A program made the position numbers and the translations under genes. This document shows positions 4,857 through 10,742 of a DNA stretch of 10,742 nt, in pieces. Each line of letters starts with the position of its first letter. Position 1 is the first letter of the stretch. The stretch comes from Comamonadaceae bacterium. GTDB lineage: Bacteria > Pseudomonadota > Gammaproteobacteria > Burkholderiales > Burkholderiaceae_C. The notes under the pieces are model-generated. The model made no database searches. It was not told the DNA's origin and saw nothing but the letters and a program-made list of their open reading frames with translations. The DNA lies in contig CANBQX010000063.1 of NCBI GenBank assembly GCA_947371775.1, positions 1 through 10,742 on the forward strand. Direction: 5' to 3'.

Positions 4857-7800
4857 ATGTCCCAGGGCACCATCCGCATTCGCGGGGCACGGCAGCACAA
4901 TCTCAAAAATCTTGACCTGGACATCCGTACCGGCGAGCTCACGGTAGTCACCGGCCCCAGCGGCTCGGGCAAGTCCAGTTTGGTGTTCGACACCCTGTAC
5001 GCCGAAGGCCAGCGGCGTTACGTAGAAACGTTCTCCGCCTACGCGCGCCAGTTCTTGGACCGCATGGACAAGCCGGCCGTGGACCGGGTGGAAGGCGTGC
5101 CCCCCGCCATCGCGATTGACCAGACCAATCCGGTGCGCTCCAGCCGCAGCACGGTCGGCACCATGACCGAGCTGAATGACCACCTGAAGCTCTTGTTTTC
5201 CCGCGCAGGTCGGCTGTTTGACCAGGAGTCCGCCGAGGCCGTGCAGCACGACACGCCCGAGACCATCTATGCCGAGGTCCTGCGCCAAGCCAAAGCCCAG
5301 GGAAACCCCCGCCTGGTTTTCACCTTCCCGGTCGAATTGCCTGCGCAAACCAGCGCCGAAGAATTGGCGCAGTGGCTCAGCGCCAGTGGCTTTACCCGCA
5401 TCCACGCAGAGCGGGAAGTCACCCCGCAATCGGCTCAGCAATGGGGGTCAGATTCCAATTCCAGTGCCAAGGCGGCAAGCGCTAAGGGGAAAAAGACGGC
5501 GCCTGTGCCACACACCGAAGCCCGCAAGGTGCTGGACGTGGTGGCGGACCGCTTGCGCATCGAGGGCGCTGACAAAGCACGGGTGCTGGAGGCGATTGAA
5601 CTGTCGCTCAAGCGCGGCAGCGGCCGCTTGAATGTCTACATGGTGCCTGATGCAGAGGCGAGCACAGAGACCCCCTCGGACGTCGCGCCGCAATGGCGGT
5701 TTTCAACCGGATTGCATTGCCCCACCAGCGACCGGCGTTACAGCGATCCGATAGCGTCCATGTTTTCCTTCAACTCGGCCGTGGGTGCCTGCGAGGCCTG
5801 CCGTGGCTTTGGACGCGTGGTGGGGGTGGACTATGGCTTGGTGATTCCCAACGACAAGCTGACCCTGCGCGCGGGTGCGATCAAGCCCATGCAAACCCCG
5901 GCCTGGCAGGAATGCCAGGACGACCTGATGCGCCACGCCGAAGCGGCCGGCATTCCCCGCGACACGCCCTGGTACAAGCTCACGCCCGAACAGCAGCAGT
6001 GGGTGCTCAAAGGCTCGCCGAATTGGAATGGCAAGTGGAACCAGCATTGGTTTGGCGTGGACCGCTTTTTTGAATACCTGGAGTCCAAGGCCTACAAGAT
6101 GCACATCCGGGTGCTGCTGTCCAAGTACCGCAGTTACACGCCCTGCGGGACCTGCGGCGGCGCGCGCCTGAAGACCGAGAGTTTGCTGTGGCGCATCGGC
6201 AGCCAGGACGATGCCAACGCGGTACTCGCCCCTGCCAAGCGTTTCATGCCCCAGGGTGTGAAATGGAACCGTAGCCAGCTGGAAAACCTGCCCGGTCTGT
6301 GCCTGCACGACCTCATGCTCATGCCGCTGGACCGCCTCAGTGCCTTTTTTCAACGCCTGAGCACGATTGACATCCAGGCATCGGAGGCCGACCAAAAGAC
6401 GCTCAAACTGCTCTTGGAAGAAATCACCACGCGACTCAAATACCTGTGCGAAGTGGGCATAGGCTACCTGACCTTGGACCGGCAAAGCCGAACCCTGAGT
6501 GGCGGTGAAGTGCAGCGCATCAACCTGACCACCGCCTTGGGCACCTCGCTGGTCAACACCTTGTTTGTGTTGGACGAGCCCAGCATTGGTCTGCACCCGC
6601 GCGACATGAACCGCATCATCGTGGCCATGCAGCGGCTGCGCGACGCGGGCAACACCCTGGTGGTGGTGGAGCATGACCCCGCGGTGATGCTGGCCGCCGA
6701 CCGCATGATCGACATGGGCCCGGGCCCGGGTGAAAAAGGCGGCCAGATTGTGTTCGACGGCAGCACCCACGATTTGAAAGGTGCCGACACCTTGACCGGC
6801 GCCTACCTGGGTGGCCGAAAACAAGTGGGCATGGGCTTTAAGCGCATGGTGGGCAGCAACACACCGCGCCTGGTGCTCGAAGGTGTGACCGAGCACAACC
6901 TCAAAGACATCTCCGTCGAGATTCCGCTGCAGCGCCTGGTGTGCATAACCGGCGTGAGCGGTTCTGGCAAATCCACGCTGGTGCAAGACGTGCTGGCCCC
7001 CGCGCTGCTGCGCCACTTTGGCAAGGCCACCGAAACCCCAGGCGCCTTTACGCGCTTGTTGGGTGCAGAGCAGATCAGCGAAGTGGTGTTTGTGGACCAA
7101 TCACCCATTGGCAAAACCGCGCGCTCCAACCCGGCCAGCTTTGTGGGTGCCTGGGACTCGATTCGCGAACTCTTCGCGCAAGCGCCCCTCTCGCGCGAGC
7201 GCAGCTACACCGCGTCCAAATTCAGCTTCAACAGTGGCGACGGGCGCTGCCCCACCTGTGGTGGTTCAGGCTTTGAACACATTGAAATGCAGTTCCTCAG
7301 CGACGTCTATTTGCGCTGCCCCGACTGCGATGGCACGCGCTACCGCCGCGAGATTTTGGAAGTGGTGATTGAACGGCAAACCACCGGGCCCAGCCCGAGT
7401 CGCTTGTTGAATGTGGCCGACGTGCTGGACATGACGGTGAGCGAGGCGGTCGAGATTTTTGCCCACGACCGCGACGTGATCCGCGCCTTGCAACCCATCG
7501 TCGATGTAGGCCTGGAATACGTCAAGCTCGGCCAGCCTGTGCCCACCCTGTCAGGGGGCGAGGCACAGCGTCTGAAGCTGGCCGGATTCCTGGCCGAAGC
7601 CGCCAAAGCCAGCAGCGCGAGCCGCCAAGCCTTAGCGCGCCGGGGCACCTTGTTCATGCTGGACGAGCCCACCACCGGCCTGCACTTTGATGACATCGCC
7701 AAGCTCATGCGCGCCCTGCGCAAATTGCTCGACGTGGGCCACTCCCTGGTGGTCATTGAACACAACCTGGATGTGATCCGTGCCAGCGACTGGTTGATCG

Positions 7801-10742
7801 ACCTTGGCCCCGAGGGGGGCGAGGCCGGTGGTCATGTGGTGGCCTGCGGTACACCCGAAGACCTGCTCTTGCATCCCAGCAGCCATACGGCCAAAGCCTT
7901 GCGTGACTATGCTGCCGCCATGGGCGTGGTGCATGAAGTGCAGGAGCCGACACCGCAGTTTGCAAAGTTGCTTGCGACCCGTACCGCAACGCCACAAGCC
8001 GATAACAACATCCGCATCGTCAATGCCAAAGAGCACAACCTGCGGTCTTTGAGCGTGGACATTCCACGCGGTAAATTCAGCGTGGTCACCGGTGTCAGCG
8101 GCTCGGGCAAATCAACCCTGGCGTTTGACATCTTGTTCAACGAAGGCCAGCGCCGCTACCTGGAAAGCCTCAACGCCTATGCCCGCGCCATCGTGCAGCC
8201 CGCCGGTCGCCCGGAGGTGGACGCGGTCTACGGCATTCCACCCACGGTGGCCATCGAGCAGCGACTGAGCCGGGGCGGGCGCAAGTCCACGGTCGGCACG
8301 ACCACCGAGGTGTGGCACTTTTTGCGGCTGCTCTACGTCAAGCTGGGCATTCAGCACTGCACCAAAGATGGCGCGGCCGTGGCACCGCAGACGGCTGACA
8401 GCATTGCCGCGCAGCTGATGAAAAATTACCGCGGCCAGCACATTGGTTTGCTGGCCCCGCTGGTGGTGGGCCGCAAAGGCGTGTACACCGAACTGGCCGA
8501 TTGGGCACGTCCGCGCGGCTTCACCCATTTGCGCGTGGACGGCCAGTTTTTGCCGACCCATGGATTTCCGCGTATCGACCGTTTCAAGGAGCACCATATT
8601 GAGTTGCCCGTGGTCAGCCTGGACGTGCACCCGGCGCAAGAGGCGCTGCTGCGTTCTGCTTTGGCCGAAGCGCTGACCCACGGCAAAGGCGTGGTGCACG
8701 TGATGAGCCAGCTCGACGGCCTGCAGGCTGCGATGGAGCAGGGTGACAGCACGGTGGGCATTGGCAAGTGCGAAGTGTTTTCCACCAAGCGTGCCTGTCC
8801 GGTGTGCGCGACGTCCTACACCGAGCTGGACCCACGGCTCTTCAGCTACAACAGCAAACACGGCTGGTGCCCGGAATGTGTGGGTACTGGACTGGCGCTC
8901 ACCAAAGACCAGCGCAAGGTGTTTGACGACTCGGTCAAAGACGACAACAACCAAGGCCGCGAGCAAACCTTTGCCGAGGCCGATATTGAGGACCTGGAAG
9001 ACGCGGCCTGCACGCACTGCCACGGCACCCGCTTGAATGCCACGGCACGCGCTGTGCGCTTTCATGGCGTGGGCATTGCCGACATCGCAGCGCTGAGCGT
9101 GAGCGACGTACGCGCCTGGGTTCAAAGCTTGCAGATCGCCGGGGGCTTGAGCCCGCGCGAGGCCGACATTGCCCGCGACTTGGTGCCCGAGATTCAAAGC
9201 CGCTTGGAGTTCTTAGAAGAAGTCGGCCTGGGCTATTTGACGCTGGACCGCGGCGCGCCCACGCTCAGTGGCGGTGAAGCGCAGCGCATTCGCTTGGCCG
9301 CGCAGCTGGGCAGCAATTTGCAAGGTGTCTGCTATGTGCTGGACGAGCCCACCATCGGCCTGCATGCGCGCGACAACAAAATCCTGCTGGGCGCCCTCAA
9401 GACCCTGAGCGACAAAGGCAACACCCTGGTGGTGGTGGAGCACGACGAGGACACCATCCGCGCTGCCGACCACATCATTGACATTGGCCCCAGCGCGGGC
9501 AAACGCGGTGGCCGTTTGGTTGCGCAAGGGTCGGTGCAGGACGTGCAAAAGGCGAGCGAGTCGCAAACCGGTCGCTACTTGCTGCATGCTATGCGCCATC
9601 CCTTGGATGCGCGGCGTTTCGCCCATTCGTATGACGCTGCGCAGGCCGTGGCCAAAGCGCCAGGCAAAGCGGACGCGCCGGAGGCGATTCAATGGCTCAC
9701 CGTGACCGGTGCCACCTTGCACAACTTGCAGGACGTGACGGCCCATATTCCGCTGCAACGCCTGGTGGCTATTACCGGCGTCTCGGGCTCTGGAAAATCC
9801 ACGCTGGCGCGCGACGTGCTGCTTGCCAATGTGTTGACCGGCGTGCAAAAGCGCAGCACCAAGGCCGGACGTGATGCGCTGGAGGCGGGCGAAAAAATCC
9901 GCTGGACCGGTTGCACCAGTGTGACCGGGTTTGAGACCATAGACCGCGTGCTGGAAGTGGACCAAACGCCTATCGGCAAAACGCCGCGCAGCTGCCCAGC
10001 CACCTACATCGGCTTTTGGGACACGATTCGCAAGCTCTTTGCCGACACCCTGGAAGCCAAAGCGCGCGGCTATGCTGCCAACCGCTTTAGCTTCAACACC
10101 GGCGAAGGCCGTTGCCCCGGCTGCGAAGGCCAGGGCATACGCACCATTGGCATGAGCTTTTTGCCCGATGTGAAAGTGCTGTGCGAAACCTGCAAGGGTG
10201 CGCGCTTCAACCCCGAAACGCTGGCAGTGAGCTGGCGCGGAAAAAACATTGGTGAAGTGCTGCAAATGGAAGTGGACGAGGCGGTCGATTTCTTTGCTGC
10301 CATGCCCGTCATCGCCCACCCATTGCAACTGCTCAAAGACGTGGGTCTGGGCTACCTCACGCTGGGCCAACCCTCACCCACCTTGAGCGGCGGTGAGGCC
10401 CAGCGCATCAAGCTGGTGACCGAGCTGAGCAAGGTGCGCGACGACATCACGCGGCGTGGCCAAAAAGTGCCGCACACCTTGTATGTGCTCGACGAACCCA
10501 CGGTCGGCCTGCACATGGCCGACGTGGAAAAGCTCATCCACGTGCTGCACCGCCTGGTGCGCGGCGGCCACAGCGTGGTGGTGATTGAGCACGACCTGGA
10601 CGTGATCGCCGAAGCCGACTGGGTGCTGGACCTGGGGCCCGAAGGGGGCAAGGGCGGCGGACAGGTGGTGGCGGCTGCCACGCCTGAGGATGTGGTGCGT
10701 TTAGGCACGCATACGGGGGTGGCGCTGGCGGGGGTGTTGGCG
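4857..10742 (+). CDS. uvrA: Giant tandem UvrA (two UvrA units, four ABC cassettes), 3' end outside window
   Basis: The frame from ATG 4857 is open for 1962 codons to the window edge. UvrA is the DNA-damage-sensing ATPase of nucleotide excision repair, normally about 950 residues working as a dimer with UvrB. Here two units are joined. Unit 1 (1 to about 1015) has Walker A at 33-41 and 699-707, LSGGE at 547-551 and 898-902, Walker B LDEP at 572-575 and 935-938, H-loop His at 606 and 969. Unit 2 (about 1051 on) has Walker A at 1079-1087 and 1641-1649, LSGGE at 1470 and 1843, LDEP at 1495 and 1878, His 1529 and 1912. UvrB-binding-like segments occur in both. Zinc modules: C798/C801/C821/C824, C1314/C1317/C1338/C1341 and C1753/C1756/C1776/C1779 are intact. 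The first, C288-PT-S291...C312/C315, lacks one Cys. Residues about 1016-1050 form the linker. The stop probably lies within a few codons past the window, since the last residues correspond to the usual UvrA C-terminus. It is probably a second UvrA beside a canonical one; function is inferred. Confidence 0.93.
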   Translation, partial: MSQGTIRIRGARQHNLKNLDLDIRTGELTVVTGPSGSGKSSLVFDTLYAEGQRRYVETFSAYARQFLDRMDKPAVDRVEGVPPAIAIDQTNPVRSSRSTVGTMTELNDHLKLLFSRAGRLFDQESAEAVQHDTPETIYAEVLRQAKAQGNPRLVFTFPVELPAQTSAEELAQWLSASGFTRIHAEREVTPQSAQQWGSDSNSSAKAASAKGKKTAPVPHTEARKVLDVVADRLRIEGADKARVLEAIELSLKRGSGRLNVYMVPDAEASTETPSDVAPQWRFSTGLHCPTSDRRYSDPIASMFSFNSAVGACEACRGFGRVVGVDYGLVIPNDKLTLRAGAIKPMQTPAWQECQDDLMRHAEAAGIPRDTPWYKLTPEQQQWVLKGSPNWNGKWNQHWFGVDRFFEYLESKAYKMHIRVLLSKYRSYTPCGTCGGARLKTESLLWRIGSQDDANAVLAPAKRFMPQGVKWNRSQLENLPGLCLHDLMLMPLDRLSAFFQRLSTIDIQASEADQKTLKLLLEEITTRLKYLCEVGIGYLTLDRQSRTLSGGEVQRINLTTALGTSLVNTLFVLDEPSIGLHPRDMNRIIVAMQRLRDAGNTLVVVEHDPAVMLAADRMIDMGPGPGEKGGQIVFDGSTHDLKGADTLTGAYLGGRKQVGMGFKRMVGSNTPRLVLEGVTEHNLKDISVEIPLQRLVCITGVSGSGKSTLVQDVLAPALLRHFGKATETPGAFTRLLGAEQISEVVFVDQSPIGKTARSNPASFVGAWDSIRELFAQAPLSRERSYTASKFSFNSGDGRCPTCGGSGFEHIEMQFLSDVYLRCPDCDGTRYRREILEVVIERQTTGPSPSRLLNVADVLDMTVSEAVEIFAHDRDVIRALQPIVDVGLEYVKLGQPVPTLSGGEAQRLKLAGFLAEAAKASSASRQALARRGTLFMLDEPTTGLHFDDIAKLMRALRKLLDVGHSLVVIEHNLDVIRASDWLIDLGPEGGEAGGHVVACGTPEDLLLHPSSHTAKALRDYAAAMGVVHEVQEPTPQFAKLLATRTATPQADNNIRIVNAKEHNLRSLSVDIPRGKFSVVTGVSGSGKSTLAFDILFNEGQRRYLESLNAYARAIVQPAGRPEVDAVYGIPPTVAIEQRLSRGGRKSTVGTTTEVWHFLRLLYVKLGIQHCTKDGAAVAPQTADSIAAQLMKNYRGQHIGLLAPLVVGRKGVYTELADWARPRGFTHLRVDGQFLPTHGFPRIDRFKEHHIELPVVSLDVHPAQEALLRSALAEALTHGKGVVHVMSQLDGLQAAMEQGDSTVGIGKCEVFSTKRACPVCATSYTELDPRLFSYNSKHGWCPECVGTGLALTKDQRKVFDDSVKDDNNQGREQTFAEADIEDLEDAACTHCHGTRLNATARAVRFHGVGIADIAALSVSDVRAWVQSLQIAGGLSPREADIARDLVPEIQSRLEFLEEVGLGYLTLDRGAPTLSGGEAQRIRLAAQLGSNLQGVCYVLDEPTIGLHARDNKILLGALKTLSDKGNTLVVVEHDEDTIRAADHIIDIGPSAGKRGGRLVAQGSVQDVQKASESQTGRYLLHAMRHPLDARRFAHSYDAAQAVAKAPGKADAPEAIQWLTVTGATLHNLQDVTAHIPLQRLVAITGVSGSGKSTLARDVLLANVLTGVQKRSTKAGRDALEAGEKIRWTGCTSVTGFETIDRVLEVDQTPIGKTPRSCPATYIGFWDTIRKLFADTLEAKARGYAANRFSFNTGEGRCPGCEGQGIRTIGMSFLPDVKVLCETCKGARFNPETLAVSWRGKNIGEVLQMEVDEAVDFFAAMPVIAHPLQLLKDVGLGYLTLGQPSPTLSGGEAQRIKLVTELSKVRDDITRRGQKVPHTLYVLDEPTVGLHMADVEKLIHVLHRLVRGGHSVVVIEHDLDVIAEADWVLDLGPEGGKGGGQVVAAATPEDVVRLGTHTGVALAGVLA
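5444..5460 (+). repeat. REP-like GGGGTCAGATTCCAATT motif inside uvrA
   Basis: This 17-base sequence resembles the GGGGTCAGA-type half-sites that I recall from dispersed repeats near REP-associated tyrosine transposase genes in many proteobacteria. It sits in frame, coding for part of WGSDSN (residues 196-201), in a low-complexity Ser/Ala/Lys segment (about 196-214) of the first UvrB-binding-like domain. No inverted partner is visible nearby, so it may be a fragment or a coincidence. Confidence 0.35.

Noticed and set aside
5703..7100. 465-codon minus-strand open frame opposite uvrA, and similar ones at 8112-9197 and 9213-10370
   Set aside because: All are opposite intact UvrA motifs and translate into His/Ala/Gly-rich sequence without recognisable features.
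4857..10742. CRISPR array, prophage, insertion sequence, tRNA or rRNA
   Set aside because: No direct repeat-spacer pattern, transposase or integrase motif, terminal repeats or tRNA cloverleaf was noticed anywhere in the window. The similar segments within uvrA are explained by its duplicated ABC units.

Overview
The window reads as chromosomal DNA from a betaproteobacterium of the order Burkholderiales, probably the family Comamonadaceae (Rhodoferax/Polaromonas-like). This is judged from the GC-rich, Proteobacteria-type codon use and from the gene linkage HMG-CoA lyase - DUF1289 - 2-hydroxychromene-2-carboxylate isomerase - LysE exporter. Genus is an inference from memory of gene content; no search was run. 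All supported genes lie on the + strand.

Bases 1-2382 hold a compact co-directional cluster. It contains the 3' part of an HMG-CoA lyase gene (leucine degradation), a small Cys-rich DUF1289 protein overlapping its end, a GST-kappa/DsbA-fold isomerase overlapping DUF1289 by ATGA, and, after a 30-base gap, a LysE/RhtB amino-acid exporter. The overlaps point to translational coupling of the first three.

Bases 2383-2718 are a 336-base non-coding stretch, visibly more AT-rich after about 2445. It has a 14-base perfect palindrome, a weak terminator-like hairpin and a run of five small dyads just ahead of the next gene. Bases 2719-4479 encode a metabolite:H+ symporter (MHS-type MFS) with an unusual insertion of about 148 residues in the predicted periplasmic loop between TM9 and TM10. 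Two tandem hairpins follow, the second a textbook intrinsic terminator. A 52-residue single-span membrane protein gene starts only 14 bases beyond its U-tract.

From 4857 to the window end runs one uninterrupted reading frame of 1962 codons, read codon by codon without a stop. It encodes a giant UvrA made of two complete UvrA-like units in tandem, so four ABC ATPase cassettes in one chain. The two units differ: the first zinc module of unit 1 has lost one Cys, and unit 1 carries a low-complexity segment containing a short GGGGTCAGATTCCAATT sequence that resembles the REP-type motifs scattered through proteobacterial genomes. A candidate promoter and an inverted repeat overlapping its -10 box and the ribosome binding region lie immediately upstream. 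The tandem UvrA is the most interesting object in the window. Proteins of this size are, as far as I recall, present in other proteobacteria as a second UvrA, but their function is poorly described.
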